NCBI GenBank assembly: GCA_017617615.1
Contig: JAFZVV010000003.1
Coordinates: forward strand, 101,886-165,885
Direction of reading: 5' to 3'
DNA length: 64,000 bases
From: Prevotella sp.
Lineage (GTDB): Bacteria; Bacteroidota; Bacteroidia; Bacteroidales; Bacteroidaceae
Shown here piece after piece: positions 1 through 6,651 of this stretch. The number at the start of each line of letters is the position of its first letter. The first letter of the stretch is position 1. The position numbers and the translations under genes were made by a program. The notes under the pieces were generated by a model. That model did not search any database. It was not told the origin of the DNA and was given only the letters and a program-made list of their open reading frames with translations.

Positions 1-1315
1 TACGGTATCTGCGGCTGAATGCCAGTCCCATGGCATAGTCTTCGCCATAGCTGGTATTGGGCAGGAGTATTTGCCGTAGCAGCGGTGTGAAGAAAGCCCG
101 TGGCGCCCCCAGTCCGTTGATACGGAGCGCGTTGTTGCACCCGTTCTCTTCGGTCCACTCACGATGGTCGATGATTCCCGGAGGCAGTGTGTTGAGGTCG
201 AAGTCGCACATTCTGTATGTGCCCACCACCATTGCCGCCCGCTGTTTGTAGAAGGCATCGACAATACGTTGCAGTGTCTGGGGCGAGGAATAGAGGTCAT
301 CGCTGTCGAGTTGCACAGCGAAGCGTCCGCAGCGGTCGTCTACTACGGCGGTGTTCCAGCAACCCCCGATGCCCAGGTCGGTGCGTTCGGGAATGATGTG
401 CACGAGCCGTGGGTTGTCGTAAGCCCGCAGCAGTTGCGTGGTGCGGTCGGTGGAATGGTTGTCGACGACGATGACATTATAGTCGAACGATGTTTTCTGC
501 GAGAGGGCGGAGTCCACGGCATCGCAGATGGTTTTCTCCCTGTTGAAGACGGGGATGATGACCGATGCCTCGTATTTGAAATCCTGTTCCTTGAAGTCGG
601 GTGTAGTATAGTTGTTGGTGTCTACCAACGCCCCTATTTCCTTCAGGTGGTTGGTAGCAGCCTTCTCCATTTCTACCTGCACTTCGCGGTTGCGCGGGTT
701 CACATAGTCGAACTGTTTCTCCCCGCTTGCCCTAAGGTCGATTTCCTGTTCGGTGTATAGGTATTCGTTCAGGTGCAGGAGCGTGCCTTTGCGGCTGATG
801 AAGAGGCGCAGGTCGTAGATGCCCGCGAACTGGTATTGTGGCAGTTTCTCCTGTCGCATGTAGTCGTGCAGCAGTGCTGACCGTATGAGCAATATCGAAC
901 CGAAGTCGAAGTCATCGCGGATGCTCCCCTGTTGGTAGTCGATGACAGGATGGCGCATGGTTGTCCCGTTTTCCACAGAGTAGTGGTCGGCATAGACGAG
1001 AGCCGCCCCAGCGTCCTTGGCCACCCTGAGCAGCCGCTCGGCGGCGTACATACCAAGCGTAATGGGCGTATTCTTCGTGAAGAGCATCACGAAGTCGGCC
1101 TCAGCATGCTGTTCGATGGCAGCAACGGCAACCGACGACTGCAGCCTATCGACGGGCAGCAGGGTGCAGTCGGCAGGACAGTCATTGCCGTGCTGTCCCT
1201 CGCCCACGAGCAGGTAAATATGGTGTATGGTCTTGTCGGCGCGCAGTTGGCTTACTGTCATCTCTGCCACGCGCATGTCGTCGCAAGGCAGGAAGCAGTC
1301 GATTTTTCCTCTCAT
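1..1315 (-). CDS. Two-domain family 2 glycosyltransferase (3' end beyond window)
   Basis: Reading the minus strand from ATG at 1315 gives 438 open codons to the left edge, so the C-terminus is missing. Residues about 248-438 are a GT-A type family 2 glycosyltransferase: the opening strand SVIIPVFNRE (251-260), VDNHSTDRT (about 285), and a DxD-like metal/nucleotide-sugar site in QLDSDDLY (335-342). Residues 1-200 look like a second, degenerate GT-A fold (MLFTKNTPITLG near 77-88). There is no signal peptide or membrane segment, so it is probably a cytoplasmic sugar transferase for cell-surface glycan. Donor and acceptor cannot be told from the sequence. The start is supported by a TAnnTTTG box 28 bases upstream. 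Confidence 0.85.
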   Translation of the reverse strand, partial: MRGKIDCFLPCDDMRVAEMTVSQLRADKTIHHIYLLVGEGQHGNDCPADCTLLPVDRLQSSVAVAAIEQHAEADFVMLFTKNTPITLGMYAAERLLRVAKDAGAALVYADHYSVENGTTMRHPVIDYQQGSIRDDFDFGSILLIRSALLHDYMRQEKLPQYQFAGIYDLRLFISRKGTLLHLNEYLYTEQEIDLRASGEKQFDYVNPRNREVQVEMEKAATNHLKEIGALVDTNNYTTPDFKEQDFKYEASVIIPVFNREKTICDAVDSALSQKTSFDYNVIVVDNHSTDRTTQLLRAYDNPRLVHIIPERTDLGIGGCWNTAVVDDRCGRFAVQLDSDDLYSSPQTLQRIVDAFYKQRAAMVVGTYRMCDFDLNTLPPGIIDHREWTEENGCNNALRINGLGAPRAFFTPLLRQILLPNTSYGEDYAMGLAFSRRYR

Positions 1316-1342
1316 AAATCCGTGTTGTTGTATTGCAAAGCC

Positions 1343-1350
1343 CAAAATTA
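1343..1350 (-). promoter_or_regulatory. -7 box for the glycosyltransferase
   Basis: On the minus strand this reads TAATTTTG, an exact match to the Bacteroidota -7 consensus TAnnTTTG, 27 bases before the ATG at 1315. The -33 element upstream is weak. Confidence 0.5.
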
Positions 1351-1454
1351 CAACAAAAAAATGAGAAACCGTGAAGAGGTTCCGTTTTTTATCGTTTTTT
1401 CATGGAAAGAGCTTTCCGTTCATCTGCTGGCGGTATGGAAAACCGTGGCATTAT

Positions 1455-1514
1455 GAAAGAAAAAGGTGGCACCGCGTCTTCGCTGTACCACCCAGCCCCT
1501 TTTCATGAGAAAGG
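1455..1514 (-). terminator. Terminator of the PepSY-like gene
   Basis: On the minus strand there are two successive hairpins: a stem with CCCTTT/AAAGGG arms (1496-1514), then GGTGG/CCACC with an inner GCG/CGC (1465-1492), followed by a T-rich run (complement of 1455-1464). This fits rho-independent termination just after the gene ending at 1538. Confidence 0.6.
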
Positions 1515-1537
1515 GACATAGACAAAAACGATATGTT

Positions 1538-1978
1538 TCAATCATCCATCCCGATGAGCATCCCCTGTTTGTTGAACTTCAGGTCAAGGTCGTTGGAGAG
1601 TTCGATATCGTACCCATAGCGTTCCTTGTCGATCTTGACAATCATCTCACCTGGGAAGTTTGCGTTCACATAAGTAGCGATGGCTTCGGGAACGAGTACG
1701 GCGGGCACGGCCTTCATCTTGCAGTCTACCTTTTCCCATTCTCCCTTCTTGTCGAAATCGACTTCGGTGCCGTCTTTCAGTCTCACTTCGAATTTCTTCT
1801 TCAATCCATCGTTGTCTTTCTGTGCGAAGAGAATACCGTTGTCGGGGAAATGTGTCTGCAGAAATTCCTTTGCTGCTGCCGGGAGTTGTTCTGGAAGAAT
1901 CATTTTGCCGTCGGCAAAACAGGTTGTCACTGCGATCAAGCTCATCAGAGCTACCATGTAAAATCTGATTGTTTTCAT
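1538..1978 (-). CDS. Exported PepSY-like domain protein
   Basis: 146 aa from ATG at 1978. That start puts a clean signal peptide (MKTIRFYMVALMSLIAVTTCFA) at the N-terminus; a longer frame reaches back to 2086 but would bury it. The mature part matches the Bacteroidota PepSY-like family (annotated 'putative beta-lactamase-inhibitor-like, PepSY-like'): two repeated units, each with an acidic DG/DF turn and an aromatic strand (VDFDKKGEWEKVDC and YGYDIELSNDLDLKFNKQG). Periplasmic. The true function of this family is not known and the inhibitor name is a fold analogy. It is a single-gene unit with its own promoter at 2041-2073 and a hairpin terminator downstream. Confidence 0.85.
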   Translation of the reverse strand: MKTIRFYMVALMSLIAVTTCFADGKMILPEQLPAAAKEFLQTHFPDNGILFAQKDNDGLKKKFEVRLKDGTEVDFDKKGEWEKVDCKMKAVPAVLVPEAIATYVNANFPGEMIVKIDKERYGYDIELSNDLDLKFNKQGMLIGMDD

Positions 1979-2040
1979 TTTCGTATGTATTTTTTTGTTA
2001 TTATTTTTTTGTTGTTTCTCGTTTTTGTCTTTCGACACTG

Positions 2041-2073
2041 CAAAGATAGCATCTGTTTTCATGCGATTCCAAA
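2041..2073 (-). promoter_or_regulatory. Promoter of the PepSY-like gene
   Basis: Minus strand: -33 TTTG (2070-2073), 21-bp spacer, -7 TATCTTTG (2041-2048). It predicts a leader of roughly 55-60 nt before the ATG at 1978. Confidence 0.7.
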
Positions 2074-2249
2074 TTATTTCCTTCATTTCATCACCATTAC
2101 ATCAGACCGGGAAATGAATATCAGACAAGCGAGGCAAAAACCTGTCTTTTCTGTCCGAAAACATGTTAAAGACGGACAAGAAACAACAAAAAAGTGCTAA
2201 TTTTCAAGTTTTTCAAAAACGAACATCCTTGTGTTTATGAAAAAAGTAG

Positions 2250-2308
2250 TAATTTAGAAGCCACGATATAATAAAACGAATATTCATGTCGTATATATAA
2301 TAAAGGAG
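2250..2308 (+). promoter_or_regulatory. Weak promoter and strong Shine-Dalgarno of the TonB-C cluster
   Basis: TAATTTAG at 2250-2257 is one base off the -7 consensus. AAGGAG at 2303-2308, nine bases before ATG 2318, is an unusually good Shine-Dalgarno for a phylum that mostly does without one. Confidence 0.35.
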
Positions 2309-2317
2309 AAGAGCATC

Positions 2318-3040
2318 ATGAAAAGAGGAAAGAAGATATGCAAGACCCTCAAGGAGGTGCGCATGCAGGTGGCCAGAGCCAACGACATCGAATATGCCCC
2401 CACGGAGTGCCACCACGAGGGCGACTGCACCGGCACCTGTCCGAAATGCGAGGCCGAGGTGCAGTATCTGGAGCGACAACTGAATCTGCGACGCCAGTTG
2501 GGCAAGGCCGTTGCCGTGGTAGGCGTGAGCATGGGGCTGGCAGCCATCACGGCGTGCAAAACCCACAAGTCGACCCCTATCGAACTTGCTGGCGACGTGG
2601 AACCCAACCCTCCCATTACCGCAGAGACCGATGGTTATGTGCCCCGTGTGCAGACCGACACCTTTGTCATCGACACGGTGCCCGTTGCCGAGAAGCCCAC
2701 TGATGCCATCATTGGCGACAACTCCGAAATCCCCGACACGGTAGACCCACCCACCTACCCCGGTGGCAAAGCAGCCTTGTCGCAGTTCCTCAACGAAAAC
2801 ATCAAGTATCCCAAAGAGGCAGAAAAGGCGAAGATCGAGGGACGCGTGTTGGTGGGATTCATCGTCGATGTCGACGGTGCCATCTCCGAAGCCCGTATAG
2901 AGCACTCCTCCCATCCACTGCTCGACCGCGAGGCGCTGCGCGTGATTCGTCTGATGCCCGCCTGGAACCCTGCCAAGGAAAAAGCCTCTGGCAAGCCATT
3001 GAAGGTGATGTATCACCTGCCCGTAAACTTCAAACTGTGA
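2318..3040 (+). CDS. Cys4-module / lipobox / TonB C-terminal domain protein, copy 1
   Basis: 240 aa. Domain order: residues 1-60, a basic and cysteine-rich module with C31-x5-C37-x3-C41-x2-C44 (ECHHEGDCTGTCPKCE) plus C8; 60-80, RRQLGK followed by a hydrophobic run ending in a lipobox-like ITAC (Cys80); 81-145, an acidic/proline linker; 146-240, a Bacteroidota TonB C-terminal domain (YPGGKAALSQFL, GRVLVGFIVDVDG, EALRVIRLMPAW). A real TonB needs an uncleaved N-terminal anchor and a long Pro-rich spacer. This one instead looks like a lipoprotein with a 60-residue leader, or an anchored protein with a cytoplasmic metal-binding head. It is first of three paralogues, 25 bp before the next, and the N-terminal 80 residues are nearly identical to copy 3. 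Function unknown. Confidence 0.85.
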   Translation: MKRGKKICKTLKEVRMQVARANDIEYAPTECHHEGDCTGTCPKCEAEVQYLERQLNLRRQLGKAVAVVGVSMGLAAITACKTHKSTPIELAGDVEPNPPITAETDGYVPRVQTDTFVIDTVPVAEKPTDAIIGDNSEIPDTVDPPTYPGGKAALSQFLNENIKYPKEAEKAKIEGRVLVGFIVDVDGAISEARIEHSSHPLLDREALRVIRLMPAWNPAKEKASGKPLKVMYHLPVNFKL

Positions 3041-3065
3041 TTATCCATTCTTACGTATCAAGCCT

Positions 3066-3548
3066 ATGGACAGCCACGTAGAACAAACATGCAAGATTCC
3101 GAGAGCCATGCGCCTGCTGTTGGGCATGGTGGGTGTGAGTATGGCATTTCTCTTAACGGCATGTGAAAGCCAGATGATGGATTTGGATGCCATCCGAGGC
3201 ACTACAACGGCGGCGAGCCAAACTCCTGTCACCACCAAAATCTTTGATGATTACGAACAGCGTGCCTGTTTCCCAGGCGGGGAACAAGCCCTTCTGGCGT
3301 TTCTGGACAAGAACGTGAGATATCCCAAGGATTATGAAGGCTGTGCCCAAGGCCGGGTAGTTGTGAGTGTCGTTGTAGACATCGACGGCAGCATCATCGA
3401 GCCCAAGGTGGAGAAGAGCGTCTGCAAGGAACTCGATGCCGAGGCACTGCGTGTGGTCGGCCTCATGCCCAAATGGATACCCGCGAAATATTATGGGAAA
3501 GGCCAAAAAGAAAAGGTCTGCATACCTATTACTTTTAAATTGAGATAA
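3066..3548 (+). CDS. TonB C-terminal domain lipoprotein, copy 2 (no Cys4 module)
   Basis: 160 aa. Begins MDSHVEQTCKIPRAMRLLLG, then a short hydrophobic segment ending in a good lipobox LLTAC (Cys33), a stalk (CESQMMDLDAIRGTTTAASQ) closely matching the stalk of copy 3, and a TonB C-terminal domain from about residue 68 (FPGGEQALLAFLDKNVRYP; GRVVVSVVVDIDG; EALRVVGLMPKW). It lacks the 60-residue four-cysteine module of its neighbours, so it looks like a partial duplicate that kept the lipobox and distal parts. Probably a lipoprotein. 21 bp separate it from copy 3, so the three are likely one transcript. The family role of TonB-C without an ExbBD-contacting anchor is unknown. Confidence 0.8.
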   Translation: MDSHVEQTCKIPRAMRLLLGMVGVSMAFLLTACESQMMDLDAIRGTTTAASQTPVTTKIFDDYEQRACFPGGEQALLAFLDKNVRYPKDYEGCAQGRVVVSVVVDIDGSIIEPKVEKSVCKELDAEALRVVGLMPKWIPAKYYGKGQKEKVCIPITFKLR

Positions 3549-3569
3549 AAACGCCAAACCCTGCTGTAT

Positions 3570-4226
3570 ATGAAAAGAGGAAAGAAGATATGCAAGACCC
3601 TCAAGGAAGTGCGCATGCAGGTGGCAAAGGCCAACGACATCGCCTATGCTCCTACCGAGTGCCACCACGAGGGCGACTGCGCCGGCACCTGTCCGAAATG
3701 CGAGGCCGAGGTGAGGTATATCGAGCAGCAGCTACAGTTGCGACGCCAACTGGGCAAGGCAGTTGCGGTAATGGGCGTGAGCATGGGACTCGCCGCCCTG
3801 ACATCGTGTGAGAGCCAGTTGGCAGACCTTGACGCGGTCCGCGATGCCACAACGGCAGTGAGCCAACCAGTGGGGAGCAAGGTCCCCAACTGGATGGGTG
3901 ATGTGGTTGAGCATCAGCCCTCTTTTCCAGGTGGTATGCAAGCCCTCCTCAAGTTTTTGAGTGAGAATATCACATATCCCTTACAAGAAGAAAGCGTTAC
4001 CGGCAGGGTGGTAGTGAGGTTTGTTGTCGAAACCGACGGCAGCATCACCGAACCCCAAGTGGTAAGGAGCCTTCATCCCCAGCTCGACGCCGAAGCACTG
4101 CGAGTGATAAGCCTCATGCCCAAATGGGAACCTGCCATGCAAGGTGACATGAAAGTCAGGTGCGTATATAACATCCCTATCAAATTCGAGGTGGAGCAGT
4201 CTGCCAAAGACACGATTTCCCAATAG
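3570..4226 (+). CDS. Cys4-module / lipobox / TonB C-terminal domain protein, copy 3
   Basis: 218 aa with the same architecture as copy 1 at the same residue numbers: C8, C31-x5-C37-x3-C41-x2-C44, basic RRQLGK, a hydrophobic stretch and lipobox-like LTSC (Cys80), followed by the CESQ..DLDA stalk shared with copy 2. The TonB-C domain is at about 110-212 (FPGGMQALLKFLSENITYP; GRVVVRFVVETDG; EALRVISLMPKW). The N-terminal module is much better conserved between copies 1 and 3, including at DNA level (the first 36 or so bases are identical), than the C-terminal domain, which points to selection or gene conversion on the module. The gene ends in the promoter-bearing repeat upstream of rlmN. Confidence 0.85.
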   Translation: MKRGKKICKTLKEVRMQVAKANDIAYAPTECHHEGDCAGTCPKCEAEVRYIEQQLQLRRQLGKAVAVMGVSMGLAALTSCESQLADLDAVRDATTAVSQPVGSKVPNWMGDVVEHQPSFPGGMQALLKFLSENITYPLQEESVTGRVVVRFVVETDGSITEPQVVRSLHPQLDAEALRVISLMPKWEPAMQGDMKVRCVYNIPIKFEVEQSAKDTISQ

Positions 4227-4235
4227 TTTTGCTCG

Positions 4236-4336
4236 CTTAATCGGTCTTTGCCGCTTCGCGGCGAAGGTACTCACGCTCGGGAAAGCAAAAAAATCTACGT
4301 TTTTTTTTGCTTTCCACTCGCTTAATCGTACCTTTG
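4236..4336 (+). repeat. Dispersed promoter-bearing intergenic repeat (rlmN copy)
   Basis: Contains CTTAATCGGTCTTTG, a GCCGCTTCGCGGC hairpin, GTACTCACGCTCGG, and an inverted repeat GGAAAGCAAAAAAA (from 4279) / TTTTTTTGCTTTCC (to 4315), ending in CTTAATCGTACCTTTG. The stretch from GCTTCGC to AAATCTAC closely matches one at 34528-34573, and the closing promoter block matches 34650-34675. Confidence 0.7.
4306..4336 (+). promoter_or_regulatory. rlmN promoter
   Basis: -33 TTTG (4306-4309), 19-bp spacer, -7 TACCTTTG (4329-4336); the ATG follows 13 bases later, so the leader is only a few nucleotides long. Confidence 0.8.
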
Positions 4337-4349
4337 CAAACGGAAAACA

Positions 4350-5396
4350 ATGGACTGTAAGAAACAGACACTGATGGGCATGACACTCGCCGAACTGCGG
4401 CAGGCTGTCGTGCAGATGGGTATGCCCCCTTTCACAGGGGGGCAGATTGCCAGTTGGCTCTATCAAAAGCCCGTGAACACCATCGGTGAGATGACCAACA
4501 TCTCGAAAGCGAACCGCGAGAAATTGTCGGAGCACTATGACGTTGGACTCCTGTCGCCCACCGACTGTCAGCGGTCGGCAGACGGCACAGTGAAATACCT
4601 GTTCCCCACCAGCAACGGCAAGACGGTGGAGACCGTCTATATCCCCGACGGCGACCGCGCCACGCTCTGCGTCTCATCACAGGTAGGCTGCAAGATGGGG
4701 TGCACGTTCTGTCAGACCGGCCGTCAGGGCTTTGAGGGCAACCTCACCGCCGGCGACATCCTCAACCAGGTGTATGCCCTCCCCGAGCGCGACACCCTCA
4801 CCAACATCGTGTTCATGGGACAGGGCGAGCCGCTGGACAACATCGACAACGTGCTCCGCGCCACGGAAATCCTCACCGCACCCTACGGATGGGCATGGAG
4901 CCCGAAGCGCATCACGGTGAGCAGCGTGGGCGTAAAGAGCAAGTTGCGCCGTTTCCTCGACGAGAGCGACTGTCATCTGGCCATCAGCCTCCACTCCCCT
5001 CTCCATGAGCAGCGTGCGATGCTGATGCCTGCCGAGCGCGCGATGCCCATCGCCGACGTGGTGTCGCTGCTGCGCGAGTACGACTTTACCCACCAGCGCC
5101 GTCTCTCGTTCGAGTATATCGTCTTCGGCGGCTTGAACGACACCATCACCCATGCGAAGGAAATCCTACGGTTGCTCCGCGGCCTGGAATGCCGCGTCAA
5201 CCTCATCCGCTTCCACCAGATTCCCGGCAGCGACCTGCATGGAGCCAGCGAAGAACGCATGGAACAGTTGCGCGACTACCTCACGCAACACGGTATTTTT
5301 ACCACTATCCGTGCCAGCCGTGGCCAGGACATCTTCGCTGCCTGCGGCCTGCTCAGCACGGCAAAAAAGATTGCCGCCGAGCGCGGTCAGGCCTAA
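4350..5396 (+). CDS. rlmN: 23S rRNA (adenine-2503-C2)-methyltransferase RlmN
   Basis: 348 aa, full length for the family. Radical SAM enzyme that methylates C2 of A2503 in 23S rRNA (and A37 in some tRNAs). The 4Fe-4S ligands are visible as C114-x3-C118-x2-C121 (GCKMGCTFCQTG). The two mechanistic cysteines also seem present: C107 in ATLCVSSQ (equivalent to E. coli C118) and C332 in FAACGLLS (equivalent to C355). Other family blocks: MGQGEPLDN (SAM-binding region), SLHSP, and RFHQIPGSDL. The ATG is fixed by the promoter immediately upstream. A 120-bp gap precedes the next gene. Confidence 0.96.
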   Translation: MDCKKQTLMGMTLAELRQAVVQMGMPPFTGGQIASWLYQKPVNTIGEMTNISKANREKLSEHYDVGLLSPTDCQRSADGTVKYLFPTSNGKTVETVYIPDGDRATLCVSSQVGCKMGCTFCQTGRQGFEGNLTAGDILNQVYALPERDTLTNIVFMGQGEPLDNIDNVLRATEILTAPYGWAWSPKRITVSSVGVKSKLRRFLDESDCHLAISLHSPLHEQRAMLMPAERAMPIADVVSLLREYDFTHQRRLSFEYIVFGGLNDTITHAKEILRLLRGLECRVNLIRFHQIPGSDLHGASEERMEQLRDYLTQHGIFTTIRASRGQDIFAACGLLSTAKKIAAERGQA

Positions 5397-5516
5397 ACCG
5401 GCAAAGACAAGGACTTCAGGACCTGAAAGGCCTTCGCATCCAAAACATCTCACGAATATTTATCACGGTATCCCATAGGACATGCCATCATTATAAAAAC
5501 ATTCAAAGAAACTGAT

Positions 5517-6584
5517 ATGGAAGAGAATAAAATCCGCATTGCTATCACCCATGGCGACACCAATGGCATCGGCTACGAGACCATTTTCAAGACCTTCGCC
5601 GACCCCGCCATGCTCGAGTTGTGCACGCCCATCATCTACGGCTCGCCGAAGATTGCCGCCTACCACCGCAAGACTTTGGGCATACAAGCCAACTTCAGTA
5701 TCATCAGCAAGGCCGATGACGCCCACGCCGACCGGCTCAACATGCTCACCTGTTTCGACGACGAGGTGAAGGTGGAGTTGGGCACACCTACGGCCGTCTC
5801 ATCCATGGCTGCCCGGAAAGCCCTCGTCCGTGCACTCGGTGATGCTGGCGAAGGTCTTGTCGATGCCGTGGTGACATTGCCCATGAGCGACATCGCTGCA
5901 TCCGGTGAAGACAAGGCTGCCGACGAGGCCCAAACAGAGAAAACAAGCACACCGCTGGTCATCCATGTGAACAACGACCTGCGCATCGCCTCTGCCACCG
6001 GCGACATACCCCTTGCCGATGCCCTCCGCCTGCTGACGAAGGAACTCATCGTGGAGAAGGCCACCACCCTCCACGAGACTTTGCGTCGCGACTTCCGCCT
6101 CTCCAACCCTCGCATCGCCCTGCTGCAGGTCAATCCCCAGCCGGGTACCGAGGAGCAAGAGATCCTCAAGCCCGCCATCGAAGACCTCCACGCTGCCAGC
6201 GTGGGCGCCTTTGGTCCCTACCCTGCCGACACATTCTTCAGCCAATTCGAGCACATGCAGTTCGATGCCATCCTCACCATGTACCACGACCAAGCAATGC
6301 CATCCTTCCGCCTGCTGTCGCAAGAGGCCGACGTGACATTTACCGCCGGACTGCCCTTCATCGTCACTTCGCCCGGATTCGGTCCGCAGTTTGAGGCTGC
6401 CGGCAAGGGAACTGCCGACGAGAGCGCCCTCCGCCATGCCCTCTACCTCGCCATCGATGCCGTGCGCCACCGCCGCGACTACGACGCTCCCCTCGCCAAT
6501 CCGCTGAAGAAACTCTACCACGAGAAACGCGACGAGAGCGAGAAGGTACGCTTCACCATCCCCAAGAAGCACGAGCAGCATTAA
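5517..6584 (+). CDS. pdxA: PdxA-family protein with altered active site
   Basis: 355 aa. Overall match to PdxA, the NAD-dependent 4-hydroxythreonine-4-phosphate dehydrogenase of vitamin B6 synthesis: ITHGDTNGIGYE at the start, GFGPQFEAAGKG and NPLKK..YHEKRDES near the end. Several normally invariant features are changed. The PxNK...GHTE substrate loop is replaced by LPMSDIAASGEDKAADE (121-137). The TTH/TGH metal-ligand motif reads ATGD (D163). The NPHxG motif reads NPQPG (Q208). Only the third metal histidine, H257 in MYHDQ, remains. It may be inactive, use another metal site or have another substrate. No frameshift or stop is seen, so the gene is maintained. No consensus promoter is visible in the 120 bp after rlmN. 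Confidence 0.8.
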   Translation: MEENKIRIAITHGDTNGIGYETIFKTFADPAMLELCTPIIYGSPKIAAYHRKTLGIQANFSIISKADDAHADRLNMLTCFDDEVKVELGTPTAVSSMAARKALVRALGDAGEGLVDAVVTLPMSDIAASGEDKAADEAQTEKTSTPLVIHVNNDLRIASATGDIPLADALRLLTKELIVEKATTLHETLRRDFRLSNPRIALLQVNPQPGTEEQEILKPAIEDLHAASVGAFGPYPADTFFSQFEHMQFDAILTMYHDQAMPSFRLLSQEADVTFTAGLPFIVTSPGFGPQFEAAGKGTADESALRHALYLAIDAVRHRRDYDAPLANPLKKLYHEKRDESEKVRFTIPKKHEQH

Positions 6585-6612
6585 GGAAAAGTTTTCAAAA
6601 AAATCTGCCAAA

Positions 6613-6644
6613 ATTGCAGTTTTCAGTAAAAATATGTAATTTTG
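6613..6644 (+). promoter_or_regulatory. Promoter of the sigma-54 activator operon
   Basis: -33-like ATTG (6613-6616), 20-bp spacer, -7 TAATTTTG (6637-6644). The ATG is only 7 bases after the box, so transcription should start at or next to the start codon. Confidence 0.6.
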
Positions 6645-6651
6645 TCACCCA

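Noticed and set aside
164..760. Large plus-strand frames opposite the glycosyltransferase, and similar antisense frames opposite most genes.
   Set aside because: They are mirror frames caused by GC-rich third positions of the real genes and have no recognisable domains.
1463..1480. GGTGGCACCGCG on the plus strand, matching the T-box antiterminator core (GGUGGNACCGCG).
   Set aside because: There is no Stem I/specifier structure, no plus-strand gene close downstream and T-boxes are not expected in this phylum. The same bases form the terminator hairpin of the minus-strand PepSY-like gene.
4252..4264. GCCGCTTCGCGGC hairpin as a terminator of the TonB-C cluster.
   Set aside because: No T-run follows; it is a fixed part of the repeat and has a counterpart at 34528, so I assign it to the repeat.
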